The notes beneath the pieces are model-generated. The model was not told the DNA's origin and searched no databases. It was given only the letters and a program-made list of their open reading frames with translations. This document shows positions 26,074-34,903 of a stretch of 64,000 nucleotides of DNA, piece after piece (the stretch's first letter is position 1; each line of letters begins with the position of its first letter). The DNA comes from Actinoplanes aureus (GTDB taxonomy: Bacteria > Actinomycetota > Actinomycetes > Mycobacteriales > Micromonosporaceae). The position numbers and the translations under genes are program-made. Location: NCBI RefSeq assembly GCF_015704865.1, contig NZ_JADQTO010000032.1, forward strand, positions 43,407-107,406, written 5' to 3'.

Positions 26074-27045
26074 GTGACAAGGCAGCAGAGATCTATGTAT
26101 CAGGGGCGACGTCTGCCGAATCCGGCCGAGGAGGTGTTCGACCAGGGCCTCGGGTTCGATCTCGGCACGCTTGTCGGCCGCCGGCAGATCCTGCGGGCGT
26201 TCGGCGCCGGCGCGGTCGCACTGGGGCTCGCGGCGTGCACCAACGACACGAGCTCGACCAGCACGGCGACCACGTCGTCCGGTGAGATCCCGGACGAGAC
26301 GGCGGGACCGTACCCGGGTGACGGCTCGAACGGCCCGGACGTCCTGGAGCAGAGCGGCATCGTGCGCCGCGACATCCGGTCCAGTTTCGGCGACGCGAGC
26401 GGTACGGCCGAGGGCGTGCCGATGACCCTGGAACTGACCGTCAAGGATCTGGCGAACGGCGGCGGCGTCTTCGCCGGGGTGGCCGTCTACGTCTGGCACT
26501 GCGACCGGGCGGGCCTCTACTCGATGTACTCCGAGGGCGTCACCGAGGAGAACTATCTGCGCGGGGTCCAGATCGCCGACGACTCCGGCAAGGTGACCTT
26601 CACCAGCATCTTCCCGGCCTGTTACACCGGCCGGTGGCCGCACGTGCACTTCGAGGTCTACCCCGACCAGGCGAGCATCGCCGACTCCACGAAGGCGATC
26701 GCCACATCCCAGGTGGCTCTGCCGAAGCAGGTCTGCGATGTCGTCTTCAAGGAGACCGGGTACGAGCAGTCGGTCACCAACCTGGCGCAGCTGACCCTGG
26801 CGACCGACAACGTCTTCGGCGAGGACGGCGGCGCCAGCCAGCTGGCCACCGTGACCGGGGACGTGGGCAGCGGTTATCTGGTCGCGCTCACGGTCGGCGT
26901 GGACACCCGGACGACGCCTGCCGGCGGCGGGGCACCCGCCGGGGGTGGCGGCCGGCCCGGCGGAGCCCCGCCGAGCGGTGCTCCGGGTGGCCCGGGCGGT
27001 GCGCCGCCCTCCGGCGCGCCGGGTGGTCAGCCGCCGGCGGCCTGA
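26074..27045 (+). CDS. TAT-exported lipoprotein intradiol ring-cleavage dioxygenase-like protein
   Basis: The 323-residue product carries an N-terminal Arg-Arg pair (36-37), a hydrophobic stretch and a lipobox LAAC (Cys55), so it is probably exported folded by Tat and lipid-anchored. The core (about 75-285) is an intradiol dioxygenase fold. A Tyr follows the TAGPYPG motif, and YTGRWPHVHFEVY supplies a Tyr and two His of the usual Fe(III) site (2 Tyr, 2 His). Family enzymes cleave catechols between the hydroxyls; secreted ones often act on lignin-derived aromatics. The last 40 residues are a Gly/Pro/Ala-rich tail with repeated GGAPPSGAPGG, which is unusual. GTG 26074 follows GGAGGA closely; ATG 26095 is the alternative. 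Substrate unknown. Confidence 0.82.
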   Translation: MTRQQRSMYQGRRLPNPAEEVFDQGLGFDLGTLVGRRQILRAFGAGAVALGLAACTNDTSSTSTATTSSGEIPDETAGPYPGDGSNGPDVLEQSGIVRRDIRSSFGDASGTAEGVPMTLELTVKDLANGGGVFAGVAVYVWHCDRAGLYSMYSEGVTEENYLRGVQIADDSGKVTFTSIFPACYTGRWPHVHFEVYPDQASIADSTKAIATSQVALPKQVCDVVFKETGYEQSVTNLAQLTLATDNVFGEDGGASQLATVTGDVGSGYLVALTVGVDTRTTPAGGGAPAGGGGRPGGAPPSGAPGGPGGAPPSGAPGGQPPAA

Positions 27046-27054
27046 TTCCGTGCC

Positions 27055-27081
27055 GGCCCCGGCGTGACCCGCGCTGGGGCC
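27055..27081 (+). terminator. Hairpin after the dioxygenase gene
   Basis: Ten-base arms (27055-27064 and 27072-27081, one mismatch) with a 7-base loop begin 10 bases after the stop. The remaining 115 bases before the convergent LacI gene show nothing else clear. Confidence 0.5.
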
Positions 27082-27197
27082 GCGCGGCGGCAGGTGGCCG
27101 CGTAGTGCCACCGCGGGACCCGTGGATTGAATTTCCGGGACGGCTCACGGCGTACCGGAAAAGCTTGCTCAGCCAGACCCTCGCATCGCGTGCGAGA

Positions 27198-28226
27198 TCA
27201 GGCGGCCACGGTGGATTCGCGGGGGACCAGCCGGCAGGGGATCTGTTCGACGCCGGAGCCGAGGGCGCCGTCGAAGGCGGCGGCGAGGCGTTCGGCGGCG
27301 ACCCGGCCGAGGGTCTCCAGGTTCATGTCGATGCTGGACAGCGGCGGCCGTGAGCTGGTCGCGAAGATCTCCCAGTTGTCGAAGCCGATCACCGCCACGT
27401 CGCGCGGCACCTCCAGGCCCTCCTCGTGCAGGGCGTCGATCACCCCGCGGGCGATCTGGTCGGAGCCGGCGAAGACCGCGTCGATGGCGACGTGCTGTGC
27501 CAGCAGCGTCCGGGTGGCGCTGCGACCCCACGCCTCGGTCCAGGCGCCGAAGTGCACCCGATCGCCGGCGAGCGGCAGACCGCGTGCGGCGAGCTCGGCC
27601 AGCGCGCCCTTGGCCCGGTCCTGAGCGGCGCCGTAGGTCGGGTCGCCGGTGATGTGCGCGATCGTGCGGCGGCCGAGGCCGGTCAGGTGCTCGATCGCCA
27701 TCCGGCCGGCCGTGACGTTGTCGCTGACCAGAGAGAGGTCGTCGGGATCGGCGGACGGTGCGTACGCGTACACGACCGGCACCGGCAGGTCCCGCCCGAT
27801 GGACGGTCGCGGGTCGGGCCGGGCGCCGACCACGATCAGCCCGTCGACCCGGCGGCTGAGCAGCGTCCGCAGGTGGTGTCCCTCGCGGATGGCGTCGCCG
27901 CGCGCGTCGCAGAGCAGCACGCTCGTCCGGTCGGCGCCGAAGGCGTCCTCGGCGCCCATCAGGATCGGGATGGACAGCCGTCCCTCCAGGTCGGAGGTGA
28001 GCAGCCCGACCATGCCGGTACGGCCGGCGACCAGGCCGCGGGCCAGAGTGTTCGGCGAGTACGCCAGCAGGGCGGCCGCCTCCAGCACCTCGGCCCGAGT
28101 GGTGGCCGAAACATGTTTCCGGCCGTTGAGCGCCTTGGAGGCGGTGGCGATCGAGACGCCGGCCAGCCTGGCCACATCGTGCAGGGTGGCGGGCCGGCCG
28201 GTGGCGTGCCGTTCGGTAGAGGTCAC
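27198..28226 (-). CDS. LacI family transcriptional regulator of the arabinoside uptake operon
   Basis: The 342-residue product has the LacI HTH at residues about 14-35 (TLHDVARLAGVSIATASKALNG) with hinge, then a periplasmic-binding-like effector domain. It is divergent from the ABC importer and GH127 genes, and a LacI-type operator overlaps the start of that operon's promoter. It should therefore repress the operon until a sugar, probably an arabinofuranoside, binds. GTG at 28226 follows GGAGG by eight bases; an earlier in-frame ATG at 28280 has no ribosome site. Confidence 0.9.
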   Translation of the reverse strand: MTSTERHATGRPATLHDVARLAGVSIATASKALNGRKHVSATTRAEVLEAAALLAYSPNTLARGLVAGRTGMVGLLTSDLEGRLSIPILMGAEDAFGADRTSVLLCDARGDAIREGHHLRTLLSRRVDGLIVVGARPDPRPSIGRDLPVPVVYAYAPSADPDDLSLVSDNVTAGRMAIEHLTGLGRRTIAHITGDPTYGAAQDRAKGALAELAARGLPLAGDRVHFGAWTEAWGRSATRTLLAQHVAIDAVFAGSDQIARGVIDALHEEGLEVPRDVAVIGFDNWEIFATSSRPPLSSIDMNLETLGRVAAERLAAAFDGALGSGVEQIPCRLVPRESTVAA

Positions 28227-28282
28227 CCGGCATTCCTCCGTATCGCGCGACGACAGACAACACGGTAGCGCCTCGCACACTC

Positions 28283-28328
28283 TTGACCATCGATGTGACT
28301 GAGGTTACTTTCGGAAAGCGTTTTCGGA
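28283..28328 (+). promoter_or_regulatory. Promoter and LacI-type operator of the ABC/GH127 operon
   Basis: TTGACC (28283-28288), a 17-base spacer and TACTTT (28306-28311) form a good housekeeping promoter. Directly after it, TCGGAAAGCGTTTTCGGA (28311-28328) contains GAAAGCGTTTTC, a LacI-family palindrome centred on CG. The operator would cover the transcription start and so repress. The ATG of the binding protein is 31 bases further on. Confidence 0.8.
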
Positions 28329-28359
28329 ATATCACCAGGCCGATCTCTGGAGATGGTCC

Positions 28360-29655
28360 ATGACCAGAACCCGACGCATTCTCACCGCCGTGATGGCCGT
28401 CGTCCTTGCCACCGGGCTCACAGCCTGTGGCGGCGACGCCGAGGAGAACAGCGGCGCCGTCGACACCGGCGGCACCGAGGGCACCGACGACGGCGCCAAA
28501 CTGACACTGTGGACCCGCGCTCCGCTGGAGGCGCAGGCCAAACTGCTCGTCGACGCGTACAACAAGAGCCATAAGAACCAGGTCGAGCTGACCATCGTGC
28601 CGAACGACGACTACGTGGCGAAGGTCGGTGCCGCAGCCGGCAGCGGCGACCTGCCCGACCTGTTCGCCGCGGACATCGTCTACGTGCCGAACTGGACCGA
28701 GGCCGGCCTCTTCGCCGACCTCACCCAGCAGATCGACGCGTTGCCGTACGTCGGGCAGATCAACAAGGGCCACCTCGAGGCCGGCACCCGCGAGGGGAAG
28801 AAGTACGTCCTGCCGTTCGTGCTCGACCTCTCGGTGATGTTCTGGAACAAGGACCTCTACCGCGAGGCGGGCCTGGACCCGGAGAAGGGCCCGGCGAACC
28901 TGACCGAGTTCAAGGACCACGCCCTCGCCATCCAGAAACTCAACAAGAAGGGCACCTACGGCACCTCGTTCGGCGGCAACTGCGGCGGCTGCGGTGTCTT
29001 CACCTGGTTCCCGATGGTCTGGGCCTCCGGCGAGGAGGTGATGAACGCCGACGGCACCGAGTCGCTGCTCGCCGGCAACGCCGCCAAGCAGGTCTACTCG
29101 ACCTGGCGGGATCTGTGGGCCGCCGGCGCGGTCGACCCGAGCAGCCGGGACGAGACCGGTGCGACCTGGGTGGCCGGCTTCCAGGAGGGGCGGATCGGCG
29201 TGATGCCGTACCCGGCCACCCTGCTCGCCACCGCCGACAAGACCGTCAAGGTCGGCGTCACCCCGCTGCCCGGCGTCAGTGGCGGCGCCTCCACCTTCGT
29301 CGGCGGCGACGGCATCGGCATCTCCAAGGACTCGCAGAAGACCGCACAGGCGTGGAACTTCCTGTCCTGGATGATGTCCGAGGACGCGCAGGTCAAGGTG
29401 CTCGCCGCCAACAACACCGTGGTCTCGCGGGCCGATCTCGCCGACAACGAGTACTCCCGCAAGGACCCGCGGGTCCTGGCGATCAACGAGGTGGCCGGTG
29501 CGCCGGCCAGCAAGACGCCGGTGGCGAAGAACTTCCAGCAGGCCTTCAACGCGGCCGGCAGCCCGTGGGTCGCGCTCTTCCGCGACCAGGTCTTCGCCGG
29601 CGGCACCGACCCCACCGCCGGCAACAGCGCGATCACCGAGGTCCTCGGGCAGTGA
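28360..29655 (+). CDS. ABC sugar transporter, substrate-binding lipoprotein
   Basis: The 431-residue product starts with a lipoprotein signal (LTAC, Cys23) and matches family 1 solute-binding proteins such as MalE-type sugar binders. The mature part opens with KLTLWTRAPLEAQAK, and a WNKDLYREAGLD motif sits near residue 165, as is typical. It captures an oligosaccharide outside the membrane and delivers it to the two permeases downstream. The stop overlaps the next start (GTGA). The first gene of the operon stands behind a LacI-controlled promoter. The GH127 enzyme at the operon's end suggests that the ligand is a beta-L-arabinofuranoside. Confidence 0.93.
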   Translation: MTRTRRILTAVMAVVLATGLTACGGDAEENSGAVDTGGTEGTDDGAKLTLWTRAPLEAQAKLLVDAYNKSHKNQVELTIVPNDDYVAKVGAAAGSGDLPDLFAADIVYVPNWTEAGLFADLTQQIDALPYVGQINKGHLEAGTREGKKYVLPFVLDLSVMFWNKDLYREAGLDPEKGPANLTEFKDHALAIQKLNKKGTYGTSFGGNCGGCGVFTWFPMVWASGEEVMNADGTESLLAGNAAKQVYSTWRDLWAAGAVDPSSRDETGATWVAGFQEGRIGVMPYPATLLATADKTVKVGVTPLPGVSGGASTFVGGDGIGISKDSQKTAQAWNFLSWMMSEDAQVKVLAANNTVVSRADLADNEYSRKDPRVLAINEVAGAPASKTPVAKNFQQAFNAAGSPWVALFRDQVFAGGTDPTAGNSAITEVLGQ

Positions 29656-30563
29656 CCGCGACGTTGCACAAGCCGCCCCCGGCCCGCCCGGGGGCGGCCC
29701 CAACCCCGCTTCGGCGCCGGCGCCAGGCACTCACCGGTTGGGCGTACGCGACGCCGACCGCGCTCTTCGTCCTGATCTTCTTCGCCGTCCCCGTCCTGCT
29801 GGTCGCCCAGATGTCGGTCTCCGACTGGGGCCTGTTCGCCGGCAACCGCGGCCTGAACGCGCCGGAGAACTTCGTCGACGCGGTCGGCCAGCGGCTGTTC
29901 TGGCCGGCGGTGTGGTTCACCGTGAAGTACACGGTGATCACCACGGTGCTGCTCATCGTGCTCGCCCTGGGGCTGGCGCTGCTCGTCCAGGAGGCGACCC
30001 GGTGGAGCGCCTTCCTGCGTACCGCGATCCTGGTGCCGAGCGCGCTCGGACTCGCCTCGGCGTCCCTGCTGTTCTACGCGCTCTACTCGCCGCAGAGCAG
30101 CCCGCTCGGCTTCCTCGGCGTCGGCTCGTTCCTGGGCACCCCGGACCGTGCGCTCTGGTCCACGGTCGCGCTGATCGTCTGGCGGTTCGCCGGCTTCTAC
30201 ATGCTCCTGCTGCTCGTCGCGTTGCAGGGCATCTCCGCCGACGTCTACGAGGCGGCCGAGATGGACGGTGCCGGCCGCTGGCGAACCTTCGTCTCGGTCA
30301 CGCTGCCGCTGCTGCGCTCGGCGCTCGCGCTGTGCACGATCCTCTGCGTCACCGGCTCGCTGCTCGCCTTCGACCAGTTCTACATTCTGACCAAGGGCGG
30401 CCCGGACAACAGCACGGTCACGATCGTCCAGCTCATCTACAACGCCGCGTTCGCCGGCGCCAACGACCTCGGCCTCGCGGCGGCACTCTCGATCATCGTG
30501 CTCGGCGCCCTGCTGATCCTGAACGCCGGACAGTTCCGCTGGCTGAGTGGAAAGGAGAGCTGA
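29652..30563 (+). CDS. ABC sugar transporter permease, MalF-like
   Basis: The 303-residue product has six predicted membrane helices. The EAA loop (EAAEMDGAGRWRTFVSVTLP, in the C-terminal third) contacts an ATPase. Start and stop are both coupled: GTG overlaps the binding-protein stop, and its own TGA shares a base with the next ATG. No ATPase gene is in this operon, so it probably uses a shared MsiK-type ATPase encoded elsewhere. Confidence 0.92.
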   Translation: MTATLHKPPPARPGAAPTPLRRRRQALTGWAYATPTALFVLIFFAVPVLLVAQMSVSDWGLFAGNRGLNAPENFVDAVGQRLFWPAVWFTVKYTVITTVLLIVLALGLALLVQEATRWSAFLRTAILVPSALGLASASLLFYALYSPQSSPLGFLGVGSFLGTPDRALWSTVALIVWRFAGFYMLLLLVALQGISADVYEAAEMDGAGRWRTFVSVTLPLLRSALALCTILCVTGSLLAFDQFYILTKGGPDNSTVTIVQLIYNAAFAGANDLGLAAALSIIVLGALLILNAGQFRWLSGKES

Positions 30564-31369
30564 TGCGGCGGATGCCCTACTACGTCTTCACCGGCTCGCT
30601 CGCGCTGCTGTTCCTCTTCCCGTTGCTCTGGGCGGGCTTCGCGTCGGTCTCACCGCAGGGCGGCACCGCGCAGACCGACGGCTGGGGATTCGCCAACTAC
30701 GGCACCCTCGCCGACTACCAGGCCGGCATCTGGCAGTACCTGCTCAACAGCGTGATCGTCTCCGGCCTGACCGTGCTGTTCACGCTCTCCGTCTCGCTGC
30801 TCGGCGGCTATGCGTTCGCCCGGTTCCGGTTCCCCGGCAAGAACGCGCTCTTCCTGCTCACCCTGGCCATCCTGATGGTCCCGTACGCGACGCTGCTGAT
30901 CCCGCTCTACGTGCTGCTCAACCGCATCGGGCTGCAGAATTCGCTGCTCGGGCTGGCCCTGGTGCTCACCATGTTCCAGCTGCCGTTCGCCACGTTCATG
31001 ATGCGGATCTCGTTCGAGGCGGTGCCCATCGAGCTGGAGGAGGCCGCGCTCGTCGACGGGTGCGGCTCGGTCCGCGCGCTGCTGCGGGTGCTGTTGCCGG
31101 CGGTCCGGCCCGGCCTGATCACGGTCGGCCTGTTCGCCTTCCTCGCCGCGTGGAACGACTTCATCACCCCGCTCGTGCTGATCAGCGACGCCGACAAGGC
31201 GCCCCTGCCGCTGGCCGTCGCCAACCTGCGCCAACAGGTCATGGGGATCATCGACTACGGCGCCACCGAAGCCGGTGTGGTCGTGCTGGCACTCCCGTGC
31301 ATCCTGCTGTTCCTCGCCCTCCAACGGCAGTACATCCGCGGCTTCATGTCCGGCGCACTGAAAGGCTGA
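30563..31369 (+). CDS. ABC sugar transporter permease, MalG-like
   Basis: The 268-residue product has six predicted helices and an EAA loop (ELEEAALVDGCGSVRALLRV). It is the partner of the MalF-like permease and shares one base with its stop codon (TGATG). The length and the C-terminal RQYIRGFMSGALKG are typical of MalG-type permeases. The GH127 gene begins three bases after its stop codon. Confidence 0.92.
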   Translation: MRRMPYYVFTGSLALLFLFPLLWAGFASVSPQGGTAQTDGWGFANYGTLADYQAGIWQYLLNSVIVSGLTVLFTLSVSLLGGYAFARFRFPGKNALFLLTLAILMVPYATLLIPLYVLLNRIGLQNSLLGLALVLTMFQLPFATFMMRISFEAVPIELEEAALVDGCGSVRALLRVLLPAVRPGLITVGLFAFLAAWNDFITPLVLISDADKAPLPLAVANLRQQVMGIIDYGATEAGVVVLALPCILLFLALQRQYIRGFMSGALKG

Positions 31370-31372
31370 GCG

Positions 31373-33235
31373 ATGACCGACGAGACAGGCGGACCCGTAC
31401 GGCCACGCCGATCCAGGCTGCGACCGCTTGCCCCGGACCGGGTGCGGATCCTCGACGGGTTCTGGGCCGAGCTCCAGGACCGCAACCGGCGGGCGATCCT
31501 GCCGCACATCGACCACTGGCTGGAACGAGCCGGCTGGCTCGGCAACTTCGCCGCGGACCCGGGCGACCGCCGGGGCCGTGAGTTCTCCGACAGCGAGATC
31601 TACAAGTACCTCGAGGCACTCGCCTGGGAGCTGGGTCGCGACCCGGACCCGGTGCTGGCCGAGCGGTATGACGCGATCGTGGCCCGGGTTGCCGCGGCTC
31701 AGCAGCCCGACGGCTACCTGAACACCTGGTTCGGACGGCCCGGGCAGGGGGCCCGCTGGTCGGATCTGGCGTGGGGGCACGAGCTGTACTGCCTGGGACA
31801 CCTCATCCAGGCGGCGGTGGCCCGGGCGCGTACCGGGCACCCCGACGACCTGCTGGTGCGGGTCGCCTGCCGGGCCGCCGACCTGGTGTGCGCGACGTTC
31901 GGCGCCGACGGCCTGGCCACCGTGGACGGGCACCCGGTCATCGAGCCGGCGCTGGTCGAGCTCTACCGGGTCACCGGCGAGCCCCGCTACCTGGAACAGG
32001 CCCGGCTCTTCCTGGAACGGCGTGGCCGGCACGTGCTGCCGGAGATCGAATGGGGCCGCGAGTACTACCAGGACGACCTGCCGATCCGCGAGGCGACGGT
32101 GTTCCGCGGGCACGCGGTCCGGGCCGTGTACCTGGCCGCCGGTGCGCTCGATCTCGCCGACGAGACCGGCGACGGTGAGCTCCTCGACGCGGTGACCGGG
32201 CAGTGGCGGCGGACCGTGGCCCGGCGCGTCTACCTGACCGGCGGCATCGGTTCCCGGCACCAGGACGAGGCGATCGGCGAGGACTTCGTGCTGCCTCCCG
32301 ACCGGGCGTACTCGGAGACCTGCGCGTCGGTCGGCTCGGTGATGGTGGCCTGGCGGCTGCTGCTCGCCCACGGCGACCCGGTCGCCGCCGACCTGATCGA
32401 GCGGACGCTCTACAACGTGGTCGCCACCTCCCCGGCGGCCGACGGGCGGGCCTTCTTCTACGCCAACACCCTGCACCACCGCGCGCCCGGACCGCCGCCC
32501 GACCCGGACCGGCCGCACCCGCGGCCCACCGCGCCGGTGCGGGCGCCCTGGTTCGATGTCTCCTGCTGTCCCACGAACGTGGCCCGCACCGTGGCCGGGC
32601 TGAGCGGCTACGTGGCGACTTCCGACGACGACGGGATCCAGCTGCACCAGTACGTGACCGGGACGATCGACGGCCGGCTGACGGTCACCACGCGGTATCC
32701 GGCCGACGGAGAGATCCGGGTGCGCGTCGACCAGGACTCGGACGAGCCGTGGACGCTCTCGCTGCGGGTACCGGCCTGGGCCGGGGACGGCGCGACACTC
32801 ACGGTGGGTGGGCACACCTGGGAGGCCGAGCCGGGGTACGTGAGCGAGCGGCGCCGCTGGCAGCGGGGTGACGAGGCGCTGCTCTGCCTGCCGATGATGC
32901 CCCGCTTCACCCATCCCGACCCGCGGGTCGACGCCGTGCGCGGGTGCGTCGCGGTGGAGCGGGGGCCGCTGGTGTACGCCCTCGAATCCGTGGACCTGCC
33001 GGACGGGATGGGCGTCGACGAGGTGCGGATCGACGCGGAGACGCCTCCGCGCCTGGTCGACGGCCGGGTCGTCGTACGCGGCCGGCGGATCTCGATCGCG
33101 GACCGGGAGTCGCCCTATGCGGCTGAGCCACCCTCGGTGGTCGCCGACGATCTCGGCGAGATCCCGCTGGTGGCCTATCACGCCTGGGCCAACCGCGGCC
33201 CGTCCAGCATGCGGGTCTGGCTCCCCACGGACTGA
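31373..33235 (+). CDS. GH127 beta-L-arabinofuranosidase
   Basis: This 620-residue protein lacks a signal peptide and should act in the cytoplasm on imported sugars. It matches glycoside hydrolase family 127 (DUF1680). The zinc and catalytic cysteine set of the family is visible: Glu315 and Cys317 in YSETCAS, and Cys398-Cys399 in DVSCCPTN. These correspond to the Zn ligands and the Cys nucleophile described for Bifidobacterium HypBA1. The enzyme should release L-arabinose from beta-L-arabinofuranosyl oligosaccharides such as those on plant extensins. It is the last gene of the LacI-controlled transporter operon and is followed by a strong terminator. The exact linkage cannot be read from sequence. 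Confidence 0.9.
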   Translation: MTDETGGPVRPRRSRLRPLAPDRVRILDGFWAELQDRNRRAILPHIDHWLERAGWLGNFAADPGDRRGREFSDSEIYKYLEALAWELGRDPDPVLAERYDAIVARVAAAQQPDGYLNTWFGRPGQGARWSDLAWGHELYCLGHLIQAAVARARTGHPDDLLVRVACRAADLVCATFGADGLATVDGHPVIEPALVELYRVTGEPRYLEQARLFLERRGRHVLPEIEWGREYYQDDLPIREATVFRGHAVRAVYLAAGALDLADETGDGELLDAVTGQWRRTVARRVYLTGGIGSRHQDEAIGEDFVLPPDRAYSETCASVGSVMVAWRLLLAHGDPVAADLIERTLYNVVATSPAADGRAFFYANTLHHRAPGPPPDPDRPHPRPTAPVRAPWFDVSCCPTNVARTVAGLSGYVATSDDDGIQLHQYVTGTIDGRLTVTTRYPADGEIRVRVDQDSDEPWTLSLRVPAWAGDGATLTVGGHTWEAEPGYVSERRRWQRGDEALLCLPMMPRFTHPDPRVDAVRGCVAVERGPLVYALESVDLPDGMGVDEVRIDAETPPRLVDGRVVVRGRRISIADRESPYAAEPPSVVADDLGEIPLVAYHAWANRGPSSMRVWLPTD

Positions 33236-33245
33236 TCCGGTTTCT

Positions 33246-33280
33246 GGCCCGCCGCCCTGGGGCGGCGGGCCTTCTTGTTT
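33246..33280 (+). terminator. Rho-independent terminator of the arabinoside operon
   Basis: Perfect 11-base arms (33246-33256 and 33261-33271) with a CTGG loop are followed by TTCTTGTTT. It lies ten bases after the GH127 stop and is one of the few hairpins here with a T-rich tail. Confidence 0.9.
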
Positions 33281-33284
33281 GCTG

Positions 33285-33323
33285 CTAGTCTGAGTTTCGA
33301 CTAGTCGGGAAACCTGTCTAGTC
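33285..33323. promoter_or_regulatory. Triple CTAGTC sites upstream of PadR gene
   Basis: CTAGTC occurs at 33285, 33301 and 33318, that is, 16 and 17 bases apart. The middle one is inside the perfect palindrome CGACTAGTCG (33298-33307). They lie 46-84 bases before the PadR start and probably form its autoregulatory operator. Confidence 0.6.
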
Positions 33324-33368
33324 GATGTCGAGCTTTAGTGGTGAATCTGATCGGGTGGGAGGGGCGGC

Positions 33369-33707
33369 ATGTCGCAAGACCCGGAAGCCGGCTGGGTGCG
33401 GGCCGCGCTCGAGTTGGCCGTCCTGGCCGCGCTCACCGACGGCGACCGGCACGGTTATGCACTGGGCCAGCGGATCACCGAGCAGGGGCTCGGCACGATC
33501 CGCGGCGGCGTGCTCTACCCGGTGCTCAACCGGATGGAGGCCGACGCCGTGGTCGAGGCCACCTGGCACGCCGGCCAGGGCGGCCCCGGCCGCAAGGTCT
33601 ATGCGATCACCGAGGCCGGCCGGGAGCGGCTGGCCCGGCAGCGGGAGTCCTGGAGCCGCTTCGCGGACACCATGAGCCGCTTTCTCGAGCAGACGACGGA
33701 GGCATGA
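33369..33707 (+). CDS. PadR family transcriptional regulator
   Basis: This 112-residue PadR winged-HTH protein has ALELAVLAALTDGDRHGYALGQRI at the N terminus and GGVLYPVLNRME as recognition helix. RKVYAITEAG forms the wing, and a short C-terminal helix follows. GGGAGG precedes the ATG. The TGA shares a base with the next gene's ATG, a common arrangement in which a PadR protein is coupled to a membrane protein of the same regulon. The CTAGTC sites upstream fit autoregulation. Confidence 0.92.
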   Translation: MSQDPEAGWVRAALELAVLAALTDGDRHGYALGQRITEQGLGTIRGGVLYPVLNRMEADAVVEATWHAGQGGPGRKVYAITEAGRERLARQRESWSRFADTMSRFLEQTTEA

Positions 33708-34903
33708 TGTCCGCGATCGATGACTACGAGGCCTCGTTCGACCACTGGGAGTGGCAGGCCAGGCAAGCCCTGGGCCGACGCGGTATCGGATATCACCAGG
33801 CGACACCGCTGATCGAGGAGGCTCGCGAGCATCACGCCGTGAGCGGCGACGAGGACGCGAGGCAGGCGCTGGGCACGCCCGAGCAGTTCGCGGCCGACGT
33901 GGCCGCCACCAACCCGGAGCTGCTCGCCGGCCGGGACGCCCATGGCCAGACCCCTTGGGATTACGTCACCGATGGGCTGTTCTTGGTCGCCTGCCAGGGC
34001 ATCCTGGTCGCTCTGGTGGGCGCCTGGGCGAACCGCGGTCTCACCATCCCGCTCACCGTCGCCGGGTTGACCGGGACCGTGCTGGTCGCCGCGGCCGCGC
34101 TGGCCTTCGCCAGCGTTCCCGGCGCGTTGCGTGCCGCCGGCCATCCGCGCCTGGCCCCGTGGGGCTTCGCCGCGGCCGGTGTTCTGGTGCTGGCCGCGGC
34201 GTCCGCCTTCGCCTATCTGCCGAAGACCCGGATGGGTGAGCTCCCGGTGCTGGTCCTGCTGGCCGTCTCGCTGTTCGCCTGCTGGTATCTGACCCATCCC
34301 GGCCCTGCGCCGGCTGCGGTCGCCACCGGCCGGTCACCCGGTTCCGGCCCTGCCGATTCCGGCCTGACTGATTCCGGCCCTGCCGATTCCGGCTTGGCTG
34401 ATTCCGACCTGGCCGACTCCAGCCCGGCTGTTTCGGATCCGGCTGGTTCCGGTTTGGCCGCCGGGGGTGGCCGGGGTCGCGGCGCCAACGGCGACCCTAT
34501 CGATCCCGGCGCCTGGTTCACCCGGCTGAGGGCTGTCCTGGTGGGCCGTTTCGACGTGCCGGCCGAGCGTGCCGCTGAGCTGGTCGCCGAGGCGCGGGCC
34601 CACGTCGCTGAGACGGGCGCCCTCCCGTCCGAGGAGTTCCCCTCCCTCGACGAGTACGCACGCGAGCTCGCCGACGCCGAGCCCGTCCGCCGCGGTCCGT
34701 GGTGGCGCGGCCCCGCCGCAGCTCTGCTGGCGACCGTCTTCGTCATCGGCTGGGGGCTCTACGTCGTGGTCGAGGCCGTCGTCGAGCGCAACTGGGGGGT
34801 GATGATCCTCGGACTGCTCGCCGCACCGCTGGCCGTCAGCATGGCCCGGACTCGCTTCCGCGCCTGGTCCACCACCCGCCCACCGCGGCCGGCCGGGACC
34901 TGA
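33707..34903 (+). CDS. PadR-coupled membrane protein with DUF1700-like helical domains
   Basis: The 398-residue product opens with a helical domain (ALGRRGIGYHQATPLIEEAREHHA) of the kind found in PadR-associated HAAS/DUF1700 proteins. Four predicted membrane helices follow (about 85-205). A Ser/Asp/Pro/Gly-rich linker (GPADSGLTDSG-type repeats, about 215-250) leads to a second helical domain, then two more helices near 330-380. Internal symmetry suggests that a duplicated unit was fused. ATG at 33707 has GGAGG four bases upstream; ATG at 33704 is nearly as good. Function unknown; partner of the PadR regulator. Confidence 0.75.
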   Translation: MSAIDDYEASFDHWEWQARQALGRRGIGYHQATPLIEEAREHHAVSGDEDARQALGTPEQFAADVAATNPELLAGRDAHGQTPWDYVTDGLFLVACQGILVALVGAWANRGLTIPLTVAGLTGTVLVAAAALAFASVPGALRAAGHPRLAPWGFAAAGVLVLAAASAFAYLPKTRMGELPVLVLLAVSLFACWYLTHPGPAPAAVATGRSPGSGPADSGLTDSGPADSGLADSDLADSSPAVSDPAGSGLAAGGGRGRGANGDPIDPGAWFTRLRAVLVGRFDVPAERAAELVAEARAHVAETGALPSEEFPSLDEYARELADAEPVRRGPWWRGPAAALLATVFVIGWGLYVVVEAVVERNWGVMILGLLAAPLAVSMARTRFRAWSTTRPPRPAGT

